A DNA stretch of 64,000 nt from an uncultured Anaeromusa sp. (GCF_963668665.1 NZ_OY764902.1:645001-709000), one strand, 5' to 3'. Positions 42,557 through 52,177 are shown, counted from the first letter of the stretch. Program-made: numbers and translations. The notes: generated by a model not told the origin, from the sequence alone.

Positions 42557-44413
42557 TCAAGGAGTCACATTCGGCTGTGTTTTGCCATACTCGCAGAAGT
42601 TTTGGATTTCCGTATTCATGCCGACCGGTTTATCCGTCTTCAGCAATTCCAGCCACTTGCGAGCGCAGTCGATCAACGTAATAACTACCAAAATGATCAA
42701 GACAATGCTGACCGTTCCGTTAATATTCCCCAAGAGGTCTCCCCTCTTGAAAAACATGCCGACATTCATAATACCTGCGGCAATAACGGTAACAACCAAG
42801 AATGCCATCGGCACAAAGGTAATCAACGCGTAGCTCTTAGGCGCAATCTTTAAGACAATCGTCGTTCCCAAAGCCAAAGCAACAATGGCGAGAAGCTGGT
42901 TGGCCACGCCAAAGAGCGGCCAGATGGTTCCCACATCACCGCTGTAGAGCAAGTAGCCCCACATTACGCTTACAAGGGCGCTGGTGAAAAGAATTCCAGG
43001 CCACCAATGAGACTCTTTCAAAGGAGCGTATACATAGGTTCCCAGAATGTCCTGCAAAATGTAGCGGGCAACACGGGTGCCTGCATCAATCGTAGTCAGG
43101 ATAAAGAGAGCTTCAAACATGATAGCAAATTGATACCAGTAGCTCATCAGATGCTTCATGCCGCCGATGCTGGAGAAAATATGGGCCATGCCCACGGCCA
43201 GCGAAACGGCGCCGCCGGGACGATGCATAACATCCATGCCAACCAAGGCGGACAGCTGTTTAATTTCTACCGTCGGGAACTGCGCAGCCACTTTGGCATA
43301 GGCAGCCGCCGGGCTGTTAATAGCCAAATAGTCGCCAGGCATCATAACCACGGCGGAAATCAACGCCATCATAGCAACAAAGCCTTCCATGACCATGCCG
43401 CCGTAGCCAATAGCCCGAGCATGTGTCTCAAGTTCAATCATTTTCGGCGTCGTACCGGAGCTAATCAGAGAGTGGAAACCAGAAATGGCGCCGCAAGCAA
43501 TGGTGATAAATACATAGGGCCATACTGGTCCAGGAATAATAGGACCGCCGCCATTAATAAAAGGCGTCGTGAAAGGAATATTAACCGAAGGCTGCACAAT
43601 CAGAATGCCCAGCGCCAAAGCGCCAATAGTACCGATTTTCATATAGGAGCTCAAATAATCGCGCGGCGCCAGCAACAGCCATACAGGCAGCGTAGCGGCG
43701 CAGAAGCCGTAAATAGGCAAAGCAACCGACAAAGCAGGCTTGCTCAAGTTGAATGCTTCAGCCCAGCTTTCCAGCGGCCCGCCAGGAAGCAGCCAACTCC
43801 CCGAAAAAACAGCGCCCAATACGGCCAAAAAGCCAATAATGGAACCGGAACGAATGGCGCCGGGGAAGATTTTGAACATATACAGACCAATTACGATCGC
43901 GATCGGAATCGTCATGCTCAAGGTGTAAAGGCCCCAGGGATTTTTAAAGAGAGCATTTACAACAACCATGGCCAAGCCGGCCAAAGCTACAATGATAATG
44001 AAGAAAATCGAAAGGGAAGTCGTGATACCGGTAAGGGGTCCTACTTCACGCCGGGCGATAACGGCCAAGGACTGACCATTATGGCGGATAGACGCAAAGA
44101 GAATAATGAAGTCATGCACAGCGCCTGCAAAGATGGATCCCAAAAGAATCCAAGCAAAGCCAGGGCCCCAGCCATATTGGGCCGCCAATACAGGACCTAC
44201 AAGCGGGCCTGCGCCGGCAATGGCAGCAAAGTGATGACCAAAGAGCACCCACTTGTTCGTAGGCACAAACTCGCGTCCATCGTTGCAACGATAGGCAGGA
44301 GTTACGTACGTGTCATTAAGCATGAGAACTTTAGCAGCAATAAATGCGGAATAATAGCGATACGCCAAAACGAATAGGCAGCCGGACACAATGAGAAGTA
44401 AAGCGGAATTCAT
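42557..44413 (-). CDS. cstA: Carbon starvation protein A family transporter (pyruvate/peptide)
   Basis: 618 aa with ~16 predicted membrane helices. The N-terminus (VSGCLFVLAYRYYS), the conserved VLFGHHFAAIAGAGPLVGP (~58-77) and the end region match CstA/BtsT. E. coli BtsT and CstA import pyruvate, and other members take up peptides. SD AGGAGG before the ATG. It lies 200 bases downstream of the LytTR regulator gene in the same direction, like other transporter targets of LytS/LytTR systems, so pyruvate-responsive control is likely. Confidence 0.94.
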   Translation of the reverse strand: MNSALLLIVSGCLFVLAYRYYSAFIAAKVLMLNDTYVTPAYRCNDGREFVPTNKWVLFGHHFAAIAGAGPLVGPVLAAQYGWGPGFAWILLGSIFAGAVHDFIILFASIRHNGQSLAVIARREVGPLTGITTSLSIFFIIIVALAGLAMVVVNALFKNPWGLYTLSMTIPIAIVIGLYMFKIFPGAIRSGSIIGFLAVLGAVFSGSWLLPGGPLESWAEAFNLSKPALSVALPIYGFCAATLPVWLLLAPRDYLSSYMKIGTIGALALGILIVQPSVNIPFTTPFINGGGPIIPGPVWPYVFITIACGAISGFHSLISSGTTPKMIELETHARAIGYGGMVMEGFVAMMALISAVVMMPGDYLAINSPAAAYAKVAAQFPTVEIKQLSALVGMDVMHRPGGAVSLAVGMAHIFSSIGGMKHLMSYWYQFAIMFEALFILTTIDAGTRVARYILQDILGTYVYAPLKESHWWPGILFTSALVSVMWGYLLYSGDVGTIWPLFGVANQLLAIVALALGTTIVLKIAPKSYALITFVPMAFLVVTVIAAGIMNVGMFFKRGDLLGNINGTVSIVLIILVVITLIDCARKWLELLKTDKPVGMNTEIQNFCEYGKTQPNVTP

Positions 44414-44517
44414 ACTTTTTCCTCCTGTTCTTATTTAAAATTTTAAAAGAAAACAGCCTATGCTTGTCTCGCCCTCCTTTCCGCCAATCACAGGAATTTC
44501 ATAAATTTCCTGTTTTT

Positions 44518-44546
44518 AGCATACAAAAGAATGGAATGCACGACAA
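44518..44546 (-). promoter_or_regulatory. Candidate cstA promoter
   Basis: On the minus strand: TTGTCG (44541-44546), 17-bp spacer, TATGCT (44518-44523). A near-palindrome CAGGAA...TTCCTG (44491-44512) lies just downstream. An alternative -10 (TATACT, 44566-44571) is possible. Confidence 0.45.
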
Positions 44547-44577
44547 TACATATGCTGTGAGATGCAGTATATGAAGG

Positions 44578-44603
44578 GTGAATCACCGCATAGGTCTGTG
44601 AAT
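44578..44603 (-). promoter_or_regulatory. Candidate LytTR direct-repeat operator for cstA
   Basis: Two direct copies of ATTCAC (44598-44603 and 44578-44583 on the minus strand), 20 bp from start to start, lie just after the regulator gene's stop and upstream of the cstA promoter. LytTR proteins bind such two-turn-spaced direct repeats. Confidence 0.5.
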
Positions 44604-44613
44604 GGTTTTATCA

Positions 44614-45369
44614 TTATAAACCAAAAATACGTTTGAGCGGGCCAGCCTGCTGCCGGCTTACAGGTATCTCCTCGTTAGGCAGGTCTTCTAAGATAATATT
44701 GTAAGCTCCGTTAAACCAGGGGATAATTTCTTTCACCTTACGGAGATTAACCAAATAACTGCGATGGCTGCGAAAAAAGCTTTCTTCGCCCAACCGTTCA
44801 TGTAGTTCATTCAAGCTAAAGCTGGCTGCATAAGTTTTATCCTTTGTTTGAATGCGCACTTGATTGTTCGCCGCCTGCACCAGCAGAATATCCTCTGCAT
44901 TGATTAAGACGGTTTTGCCTCCATCGTCAATAGCCAGCTTCTCTTTAAAGTAAGTAGGCGAAGGGCAAAAACGATTGTCACTATGACGTTCTTTCCAGGC
45001 AGTGCGCACCTTATCCAGGCAGCGCCCAATCCTTTTTTGCGAAAACGGTTTCAATACGTAGTCTAAAGCATTCAAATCAAAGGCCCTGGCGGCGAATTCT
45101 TCATGGGCGGTAGCAAAGACAAGCAACGGGGCTTCCGGTTTATCGGCAAAAGCCTCTGCCAATAAAAGACCGCTAAGTCCAGGCATCTCCACATCCACAA
45201 AGACAACATCCGGCTTTTCTCTGGATACGCCAGCAAGTCCCTCGGTCACGCCAGCCGCTTGACCGCAAACATGAACATCTTCGTGAAGGGAGAGCAAGTA
45301 AGCCAGCTCATTGCGAGCATGCATTTCGTCGTCCACTAAAAACGCCCGTAATCTGCATTCATTAGGCAT
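44614..45369 (-). CDS. LytTR-family response regulator (BtsR/YpdB-like)
   Basis: 251 aa. A receiver domain (~6-120) with VDDE and phosphoacceptor Asp in VVFVDVEMPG, and LKPF lysine, is followed by a LytTR DNA-binding domain (~150-248, with FFRSHRSYLVNLRKVKEI). The ATG at 45369 has AGAGG seven bases upstream and overlaps the sensor gene end by 8 bases. It should regulate cstA through the direct repeats at 44578-44603. Confidence 0.93.
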   Translation of the reverse strand: MPNECRLRAFLVDDEMHARNELAYLLSLHEDVHVCGQAAGVTEGLAGVSREKPDVVFVDVEMPGLSGLLLAEAFADKPEAPLLVFATAHEEFAARAFDLNALDYVLKPFSQKRIGRCLDKVRTAWKERHSDNRFCPSPTYFKEKLAIDDGGKTVLINAEDILLVQAANNQVRIQTKDKTYAASFSLNELHERLGEESFFRSHRSYLVNLRKVKEIIPWFNGAYNIILEDLPNEEIPVSRQQAGPLKRIFGL

Positions 45370-47071
45370 GGTATTCCTCTCTTTCATGAGCATGGACGGG
45401 TATCCGCAAATAGATACGCGTGCCCTCGCCTGGAACGCTTTCCATCTTCAGCGCGTAAGAAGGGCCATACAGTACTTTTAAACGCTCATTAACATTAGTA
45501 AGGCCTACGCCAGTTCCTTTTCCATACCCTAACAGGAGAATTTTTTCCATTACTTTTTCTTCAATTCCCAAACCGTCATCATATACGCAAATTTCCATAT
45601 GCCCCGCCCGCTGCGTAATGTTCAACCCCACCATCCCGCCGCTCTCTCTGGCTAAAAGACCGTGTTTAACGGCATTTTCTACCAAAGGCTGTAAAATAAA
45701 TGCAGGCACCTGTATCCCCAGCATAGTGGCGTCAATTTCTTTTTCCACTTTTAACCTTGGGCCAAAGCGCGCTTTTTCCAACACCAAATAGGAATCGACC
45801 AATTCTAGTTCTTCCTGAAGGCTGACAAATTCCCGGGAAGATTTCAGCGTGCGCCGAAAAAAATCGCTTAGTTCAATTAACAACGTTCTGGCCTGCTCGG
45901 AATCAGTCCGACATAAAGAAACAATGGTGTTCAGAGCATTAAATAGAAAATGAGGATTGACCTGCGCCTGCAAAGCCTTCAATTCCGCTTTGGTCGCCAT
46001 TTCCGACATTTGCTGCAAACTGGCTAATTCCAACTGCGTACTAAAGATCTGCCCCAAACCTTGGGCAAACTCAATGTCCAATTGATTCATGGCATCGTCT
46101 CGGCTATAGTACAGCTTAAAAGCGCCGACAATCTTTTCCCGGCATAAAAGCGGCGCCAATACGGCCGAATGCAACGGACACTCTGCATTGCTGCAGCCAA
46201 TTTCCCGGCCATTGCGAGCAGTCATTATCTGCCCGCTTTGAATGCATTCTTTCGTCACGGAAGTGACGATTGGCCCGCCTGCAGGATGATGATCCGCCCC
46301 TAAGCCCACATGAGCCAATACCGTATGCTGATTTGTGATGGCGACCGCGGCTGCGCCTGTAATATACCGCACCGTTGTCGCCACCTTTTCCGCCGACAGA
46401 CGGTTAAGGCCTTGCCGAAAATAAGGCAGCGTGGCATTGGCAATATGCAAGGCTTTATGAGTTTGGATGGCGGCAATTTTAGTCTGGTGCTCACGAGCGT
46501 TATAAATAATAATCATAAAAGCTGCAATACCTAAGCCATTAGCCAAAACCATCGGAAGCAAAGCCTGAATAACCAAGGACTGAGCTACTATATCCGGTTT
46601 GGCCAAAAACCAGATCAAGCCCATGCTAAACAAAACCACCGTTGTACTAGTGACCATGCCGGTCACCACTTCCGGCGTCCTCGGCCGCATGCGATAGTGA
46701 ATATACCCCGCTAAAAAGCCTGCCAAAATCGTGGAAATCCCGCACTCCACCGCCGTAAAACCGCCGATAAAAATCCGGTGCAATCCACCGATAATGCCAG
46801 CCACGCCGCCCACAAGAGGTCCGCACAGCAGTCCCCCTACAACAACGCCGGTATCCCGCACATTAACTAGCGCCCCTTCTACAGGAACGCCCATATACGT
46901 TCCGCCGACAGACAATGCTGAAAAGAAGAGCATCAGAATAAACTGCTCTCGCAAAGTAGTTTCTTCTTTAAAAAGATAGCGAAAAGCTCTGGTATGAGAA
47001 AAAATGTACGCAATAACTGAAAGGATCGCAATACGCTGCAATAAAATTACGGACAAGCTTTCTTCCATCAC
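45362..47071 (-). CDS. LytS-family sensor histidine kinase (5TM-5TMR type)
   Basis: 569 aa. N-terminal 5TMR_LYT membrane sensor (~5-195, with VNVRDTGVVVGGLLCGP), a GAF-like domain (~210-345), then the His_kinase motif QVNPHFLFNALNT (~363-375; phospho-His) and a HATPase with LVENAVKHG (~460) and GLTNVNERL. E. coli BtsS of this family binds pyruvate. The start is GTG at 47071 or the adjacent ATG at 47068, which overlaps the plsC stop. Translationally coupled on both sides. Confidence 0.93.
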   Translation of the reverse strand: MMEESLSVILLQRIAILSVIAYIFSHTRAFRYLFKEETTLREQFILMLFFSALSVGGTYMGVPVEGALVNVRDTGVVVGGLLCGPLVGGVAGIIGGLHRIFIGGFTAVECGISTILAGFLAGYIHYRMRPRTPEVVTGMVTSTTVVLFSMGLIWFLAKPDIVAQSLVIQALLPMVLANGLGIAAFMIIIYNAREHQTKIAAIQTHKALHIANATLPYFRQGLNRLSAEKVATTVRYITGAAAVAITNQHTVLAHVGLGADHHPAGGPIVTSVTKECIQSGQIMTARNGREIGCSNAECPLHSAVLAPLLCREKIVGAFKLYYSRDDAMNQLDIEFAQGLGQIFSTQLELASLQQMSEMATKAELKALQAQVNPHFLFNALNTIVSLCRTDSEQARTLLIELSDFFRRTLKSSREFVSLQEELELVDSYLVLEKARFGPRLKVEKEIDATMLGIQVPAFILQPLVENAVKHGLLARESGGMVGLNITQRAGHMEICVYDDGLGIEEKVMEKILLLGYGKGTGVGLTNVNERLKVLYGPSYALKMESVPGEGTRIYLRIPVHAHEREEYHA

Positions 47072-47664
47072 CGTGACTCACTTTCTTTTTGCGCCATGAG
47101 CATTCCAATTTCCCGCATAATCCGTTGACTTAAAGCATCAACCGCTTCCTTAACCGGTTTTGTACGCTCTACAGGAATCGCCTTGCCGAAATACACGGAA
47201 AATCGAGGCCAACCGCCGCTGCGGAAATCAGTTCCCTGCACCGCCACAGGTACAACGGTGGTTCCCGTCTTGAGGGCCATCATCGCCATACCGGGCTCCG
47301 GTTCGCCCAAAACACCGTTTTTCCCCCGCGTACCTTCCGGAAACACGCCTAGAACCTGACCCGCCACCAGAATTTCCAACATGCGCTTGACTGCCTGGCG
47401 GTCTGCGCTGCCCCGTTTAACCGGAAAGGCTCCCAACCAACGAATTGCGCCTGAAAAAACCGGCACCTGAAACAATTCCTCTTTGGCCATAAAATAAATA
47501 CGACGCGGCAATTGACACCCAATTACGGGCGGGTCAAAATTACCGATATGATTAGACGCTATAATAACAGCGCCAGTAGCAGGAATGTTTTCCACTCCGT
47601 AAACACGACAGCGAAAGACAAGCCGAAACAGCCAATACAGAAAAAAACGTACTAGGCTATACAT
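47068..47664 (-). CDS. plsC: 1-acyl-glycerol-3-phosphate acyltransferase
   Basis: 198 aa. N-terminal hydrophobic helix, then the acyltransferase box SNHIGNFDPP (H-x4-D, ~36-45), FMAKEELF (~60), FPEGTRGKNG (~112-121) and VVPVAVQG (~145). It adds the second acyl chain in phosphatidic acid synthesis at the membrane. Starts 2 bases after cmk; SD GAAGG eight bases upstream of the ATG at 47664. Confidence 0.93.
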   Translation of the reverse strand: MYSLVRFFLYWLFRLVFRCRVYGVENIPATGAVIIASNHIGNFDPPVIGCQLPRRIYFMAKEELFQVPVFSGAIRWLGAFPVKRGSADRQAVKRMLEILVAGQVLGVFPEGTRGKNGVLGEPEPGMAMMALKTGTTVVPVAVQGTDFRSGGWPRFSVYFGKAIPVERTKPVKEAVDALSQRIMREIGMLMAQKESESR

Positions 47665-47666
47665 AG

Positions 47667-48356
47667 TCAGACCTTCTTTCCCGCATCCCGGTAAACTTGA
47701 CAAAGCCCTGTAATTTTCGCCACCACATCGTCAATGCTCAAACCGCTGGTATCTAAGAGATAGGCGTCTGCCGCCTGCACAAGCGGCGCCAGCTCCCGCT
47801 GCTCATCTTGCTTGTCTCGGCTCTCCATTTCAGCGGCCACAAGAGATTCTTCTAGCACTTCTCCCTTGGCCTGCAGTTCCAGCCAACGGCGATGCGCCCG
47901 TTCTTGAAGAGAGGCGGTAAGAAACACCTTCACCTCTGCTTGCGGAAACACAGCCGTGCCGATATCGCGCCCGTCCATAACAACGCCGCCAGCAGCTCCC
48001 ATTTCCCGCTGCAGAGAAAGAAGAGTCTTACGAACCTGAGGCTGTTGAGCGTAAACAGATACTTGGCGGCTGATTTCCGGGCTGCGAATGGCCTCGCTGA
48101 CATCTACGCCACCCACTAACACCTTTGCCGCACCTTCCCCAGGCAGCAGTTCCAGCTGCAGCTTTTCCAGCAACACCGCCAATTCTTCTTCCTGGTCAGC
48201 TCCAATACCGGCTTGCGTCGCTTTCCAGGCAACAGCCCTATACATAGCGCCAGTATCAATATACACATACCCCAACTGCTGCGCTACCTTTTTAGCAACA
48301 GTGCTTTTGCCGGCGCCAGCCGGCCCATCTATGGCAATTACTACTTTTTTCCCCAT
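47667..48356 (-). CDS. cmk: Cytidylate kinase
   Basis: 229 aa. P-loop IDGPAGAGKSTVAKKVA (~9-25), YIDTGAMYRAV (~34-44), MDGRDIGTAVFP (~110) and the lid region with R-x-x-RD-x-x-D pattern. Phosphorylates CMP/dCMP. The ATG at 48356 is the conserved MGKKVVIAIDG start; the longer frame upstream is not supported. It belongs to the aroF-aroA-cmk-plsC run. Confidence 0.95.
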   Translation of the reverse strand: MGKKVVIAIDGPAGAGKSTVAKKVAQQLGYVYIDTGAMYRAVAWKATQAGIGADQEEELAVLLEKLQLELLPGEGAAKVLVGGVDVSEAIRSPEISRQVSVYAQQPQVRKTLLSLQREMGAAGGVVMDGRDIGTAVFPQAEVKVFLTASLQERAHRRWLELQAKGEVLEESLVAAEMESRDKQDEQRELAPLVQAADAYLLDTSGLSIDDVVAKITGLCQVYRDAGKKV

Positions 48357-48390
48357 GAACTCGTATTCTCTCCTCCCGGTTAGCGCCATG

Positions 48391-49686
48391 CTACTTGGCA
48401 AAGCTTGCCAACACCTCATAAAAATCAGGGTAGGATATTTCTACGCAATCCGCTCCCTCAATAGTAACTCCCTGCGCCGCACTGCCAGCAATAGCCAACG
48501 ACATGGCAATTCGATGATCATGATGCGCGAAACAAGTTGCCTCCTGCAACGAATGGCCTCCTTCAATAACCAAACCATCCTCTTTTTCTTCAATCACCGC
48601 GCCCATTTTCCCAAACTCCAGAGCTACCGCATGCAGACGGTCTGTTTCTTTTACCCGCAGTTCTTCCGCCCCGCTGATAACAGTTTTTCCGCTTGCAAAC
48701 ATAGCGGCAACCGCTAAAATAGGAATTTCATCAATCAGGCGAGGCATAATTTCAGCGCCGATTTCACATCCCTTTAATGCTGCAGAACGCACTAGAATAT
48801 CTGCAATATCTTCATTCCCGCTGCGTCGCCGGTTCAAGACCGTTAAATCCGCCCCCATCTGCTCGAGCACATCCAAAATGCCGGTTCGAGTGGGATTTAA
48901 GCCTACATTTTCAATCGTCACTTCACTGCCTGGAACAATCGAGGCGGCAACCATCCAAAAAGACGCGGAACTAATGTCCCCTGCAATATCAATGGCCGGC
49001 GGCGCTTCCAGTTCCTGCGCCGGCTGCACCGTCACCGAAGTCCCTTCTCTGGTCACTTTCACGCCAAACAACTCCAGCAAACGCTCCGTATGATCCCGCG
49101 AACGGTGCGGTTCGCTTACGGTAGTCGGAGAGTCAGCGAAAAGACCAGCCAGAAGAATGGCCGACTTTACCTGGGCGCTGGCCACTGGAAGGTCATAGTT
49201 AATTCCTTTTAGCGTCGGATTAGGCCCGATAGCCATGGGTATATTGCGTCCCTCCTGGCGGCCCGCTAATTGGCTGCCCATCATGCGGAGCGGCTTTACA
49301 ACCCGCCCCATGGGACGCTGGCGCAAAGAAGCGTCGCCGGTAATAATGCTAAAAAAAGGCTGCGCTCCTAAAATACCGCTCAACAGGCGCAGGGTTGTTC
49401 CTGAATTTCCAGCATCAAGAACATCTTCCGGCTCTTTCAGACCGTAAAGACCATTGCCGCTGACCGTCAGCACCCCTTCTGCATCCTTTTCCACCTTCAC
49501 CCCTAAAGCGCGCATGCAGCGCACTGTAGAAAGGCAGTCAGCAGCATATAAGAAATTGCTCAAACGAACTGGTCGTTCGGACAAGCCTGCCAGCATCACT
49601 GACCGATGGGAAATGGATTTGTCTCCTGGCGCGACAATCGTTCCTTGCCACTGACGCACTGGTTGAATGACACGTGTCTGGGTCAT
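48391..49686 (-). CDS. aroA: 3-phosphoshikimate 1-carboxyvinyltransferase (EPSP synthase)
   Basis: 431 aa. GDKSISHRSVMLAGL (~22-36), DAGNSGTTLRLLSGIL (~90-105), LRVKETDR (~345) and HHDHRIAMSLAIA (~388) are the family signatures. The N-terminal segment DAGNSGTTLRL without the Gly-to-Ala change suggests no inherent clue about glyphosate tolerance. Sixth shikimate-pathway step. SD AGGAGG; 23 bases after aroF. Confidence 0.96.
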   Translation of the reverse strand: MTQTRVIQPVRQWQGTIVAPGDKSISHRSVMLAGLSERPVRLSNFLYAADCLSTVRCMRALGVKVEKDAEGVLTVSGNGLYGLKEPEDVLDAGNSGTTLRLLSGILGAQPFFSIITGDASLRQRPMGRVVKPLRMMGSQLAGRQEGRNIPMAIGPNPTLKGINYDLPVASAQVKSAILLAGLFADSPTTVSEPHRSRDHTERLLELFGVKVTREGTSVTVQPAQELEAPPAIDIAGDISSASFWMVAASIVPGSEVTIENVGLNPTRTGILDVLEQMGADLTVLNRRRSGNEDIADILVRSAALKGCEIGAEIMPRLIDEIPILAVAAMFASGKTVISGAEELRVKETDRLHAVALEFGKMGAVIEEKEDGLVIEGGHSLQEATCFAHHDHRIAMSLAIAGSAAQGVTIEGADCVEISYPDFYEVLASFAK

Positions 49687-49709
49687 AAGACATCCTCCTC
49701 AATATTAAT

Positions 49710-50720
49710 TCAGCCTTTACGGCCCACTACTGCGGCAATAGACGACAAGGCCTGCATCATCTGCTCAAAATTCTGCGGCGTCAAGGACTGGAAGCCGTCG
49801 GAGACGGCCTCTTCCGGACACGGGTGCACTTCAACAATGACTCCGTCCGCGCCAGCCGCCACAGCGGCCAAGGTCATAGGCGTCACAAGGCGCCATTTGC
49901 CGGTTCCATGACTGGGATCGGCAATCACCGGCAAGTGAGTCAAATGTTTAGCCAAAGGCACTGCGCTCAAATCTAAGGTATTGCGAGTGTATGGCTCAAA
50001 GGTACGAATGCCTCGTTCGCAAAGCACAATGGCGTCGTTGCCGCCGACCATAATGTATTCCGCCGCCATGAGCCACTCCTCTATTGTCGCTGAGCTGCCT
50101 CTCTTTAACAGCACTGGCTTATCCGCATGGGCAATTTCTTTCAGCAACGCAAAATTCTGCATGTTCCGCGTGCCGATTTGCAGCATATCCACATACTTGC
50201 AGACGGTCTCCACCGCTCTAGGATCGGTTACCTCTGAAACTACAGGCAAGCCCACTTCATCGGAAACAGCGCGCAAAATCCGCAGACCTTCTTCTTCCAA
50301 GCCCTGAAAACTATACGGCGACGTTCTCGGTTTATAGGCCCCGCCGCGCAGCATCACTGCACCGGCAGCTTTGACCAGGCGAGCCGTTTCCGCAAACTGC
50401 TCATAGCTTTCCACGGCGCAGGGACCAGCAATAACCGGCACCTGTTCACCGCCAAAAACAACTTCGCCGACGCGAATCAGGCTGTTTTCCGCTTGAAAAG
50501 AACGGCTGACAAGCTTAAAGGGCGTCCGCGTCTGCACTACTTTTTCCACGCCATCTAAGCGTTCGAAAGCCTCGGGGTCTACATCGTCATTTTCCCCGAT
50601 CGCCGTAACCACTGTTCGCCCGCCTGTCTGCCACACTTGTGCATCCAGGCCGCACTGGTGCAATTTTTCCAACACTCGCTGCACTTGCCCGGGAGTAGGC
50701 ATTTGCATAAATATGATCAT
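49710..50720 (-). CDS. aroF: 3-deoxy-7-phosphoheptulonate (DAHP) synthase, type I-beta
   Basis: 336 aa. A small N-terminal ferredoxin-like/ACT-type regulatory domain (~1-70) is followed by the KDO8P/DAHP TIM barrel with IAGPCAVES (~97), LRGGAYKPRTSPYSFQG (~125-141), KRGSSATIEEW (~205) and DPSHGTGKW (~265). First shikimate step; the N-terminal domain usually gives feedback inhibition by Tyr/Phe or prephenate. SD GGAGGG before the ATG. First gene of a six-gene run down to the LytTR regulator. Confidence 0.95.
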   Translation of the reverse strand: MIIFMQMPTPGQVQRVLEKLHQCGLDAQVWQTGGRTVVTAIGENDDVDPEAFERLDGVEKVVQTRTPFKLVSRSFQAENSLIRVGEVVFGGEQVPVIAGPCAVESYEQFAETARLVKAAGAVMLRGGAYKPRTSPYSFQGLEEEGLRILRAVSDEVGLPVVSEVTDPRAVETVCKYVDMLQIGTRNMQNFALLKEIAHADKPVLLKRGSSATIEEWLMAAEYIMVGGNDAIVLCERGIRTFEPYTRNTLDLSAVPLAKHLTHLPVIADPSHGTGKWRLVTPMTLAAVAAGADGVIVEVHPCPEEAVSDGFQSLTPQNFEQMMQALSSIAAVVGRKG

Positions 50721-50821
50721 GACCAGCCCTCCGATACGTTTTCACAAATCTGCTTCTATCTTAATTTTAATTCACGCTGCCCCTTGCATTTTCCTTTTCC
50801 CCAGACTAGTTTCCTGCATTT

Positions 50822-52066
50822 TTATTGCGCAGCGCTGCGGCCCGCCAAATAACCGGTAGAAAATGCCGCCTGCAGATTAAACCCGCCTGTGTTGCCGTCA
50901 ATATCCAGCACTTCCCCAGCCAGATACAACCCCTCTACCTTTTTAGACTTCATGGTACGCGGATCTACCTCATTCACGCACACGCCTCCGGCGGTTACAA
51001 TAGCTTCCGCCAAGGGTCTAGCTCCGGTCACCGTAAAAGGCAGCGCTTGGAGCAGCTCCAGTAAACGATGACGCTCCTCTCGCGTCAGTTGGCCAATCTC
51101 TTTCGCGGTATTAATAAAAGCCAAATCCAGCACTACCGGTCGCAGCGAAGCTGGCAGCAGCTCGTCCAGACAATGTACCGCCTTTTTACGGCCTAAGGAA
51201 GCAAAATCCCGTGCCAGGCGTTTATCCAACACTTCCTCTGTCAGCGCCGGCTTCAAGTTAACGCGTATTTCCACAAAACTGCCTGCGGCTACAGCCATGA
51301 CCGCCTGGCGGCTCAACGTCAGGATAATCGGTCCGGATAAGCCAAAGTGGGTGAAGAGCATTTCACCAAACTCTGAGGCCACGCATTTTTCGTCCACCCA
51401 TAGCGAGGCTTCAACATTGCGAAGAGACAAGCCCATCAATTCTTTTACCCACTCTTCTTCCACTTCCAGCGGAACCAGCGCCGGCTGCAGCGGCGTTAAG
51501 GTATGCCCGGCCGCTTCGGCCATGCGATAGCCGTCGCCAGTACTGCCTGTTCCTGGATAGGAAGCGCCGCCGGTTGCCAATATTACGGCGTCGGCCTTCT
51601 CCCGTCTGCCGTCAGCCAGCGTGACGCCGCAAAGACGCTCGTCCTCTTGCCATAACTCCTGCACAGGAGTTTTCAAACGAAAAGCCACGCCGAGGCGGCG
51701 CAAGGTATGTTCAAAAGCCGCCACTACATCGGCCGCCTTTTCACTGACTGGAAAGACTCTGCCGCCGCGTTCTTCCTTCGTCTCCACGCCGGCGCAGCGC
51801 AGCATTTCCCGCAAAGCGTCATTATCCAAGGCGTTCCAGGCGCTATAAAGAAACTTGCCGTTTCCTACCATGTTTTTGAGAAACCGCTCCCGCTCTCCGA
51901 CATGGGTCACATTGCAGCGTCCCTTGCCGGTAATGCCTATTTTCCGCCCTGGACGGCCCATTTTTTCGTATATTGTCACCGCAGCTCCAGCCTCGGCAGC
52001 CGCTAAAGCCGCCATGAGACCCGCCGCGCCAGCGCCGATAACGGCAATTGTTTTCCGTTCTTCCAT
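50822..52066 (-). CDS. HI0933-family flavoprotein (NAD(P)/FAD-dependent oxidoreductase)
   Basis: 414 aa. N-terminal dinucleotide fold VIGAGAAGLMAALAAAEAG (~10-28), the diagnostic GRKIGITGKGRCNVTH (~41-56), ATGGASYPGTGSTGDG (~160) and C-terminal GLYLAGEVLDIDGNTGGFN (~380). The family (BaiN-like, YtfP/YhiN) reduces unsaturated substrates; the true substrate in most bacteria is unknown. It has terminator-bounded spacing from rluB and stands as a separate unit before aroF. Confidence 0.9.
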   Translation of the reverse strand: MEERKTIAVIGAGAAGLMAALAAAEAGAAVTIYEKMGRPGRKIGITGKGRCNVTHVGERERFLKNMVGNGKFLYSAWNALDNDALREMLRCAGVETKEERGGRVFPVSEKAADVVAAFEHTLRRLGVAFRLKTPVQELWQEDERLCGVTLADGRREKADAVILATGGASYPGTGSTGDGYRMAEAAGHTLTPLQPALVPLEVEEEWVKELMGLSLRNVEASLWVDEKCVASEFGEMLFTHFGLSGPIILTLSRQAVMAVAAGSFVEIRVNLKPALTEEVLDKRLARDFASLGRKKAVHCLDELLPASLRPVVLDLAFINTAKEIGQLTREERHRLLELLQALPFTVTGARPLAEAIVTAGGVCVNEVDPRTMKSKKVEGLYLAGEVLDIDGNTGGFNLQAAFSTGYLAGRSAAQ

Positions 52067-52145
52067 ATAGTTCTATCCTTTCCTCAATACAAAACCGACT
52101 TCATTTGTTTTTCGGACCACGCTTATATTTCTACTTCGATATATC

Positions 52146-52170
52146 AAGAAAGACCCTATTATAGGGTCTC
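52146..52170 (-). terminator. Terminator of the trpS-rluB operon
   Basis: AGACCC/GGGTCT stem with a TATTATA loop (52151-52169) and TTTCTTG tail on the minus strand, about 8 bases after the rluB stop. Confidence 0.65.
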
Positions 52171-52177
52171 TCCATAT

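Noticed and set aside
43007..44377. 456-codon open frame on the plus strand
   Set aside because: It is antisense to cstA over its whole length. Its Arg/Asn/Gly-rich composition is what the complement of membrane-protein codons gives. No SD and no domain.
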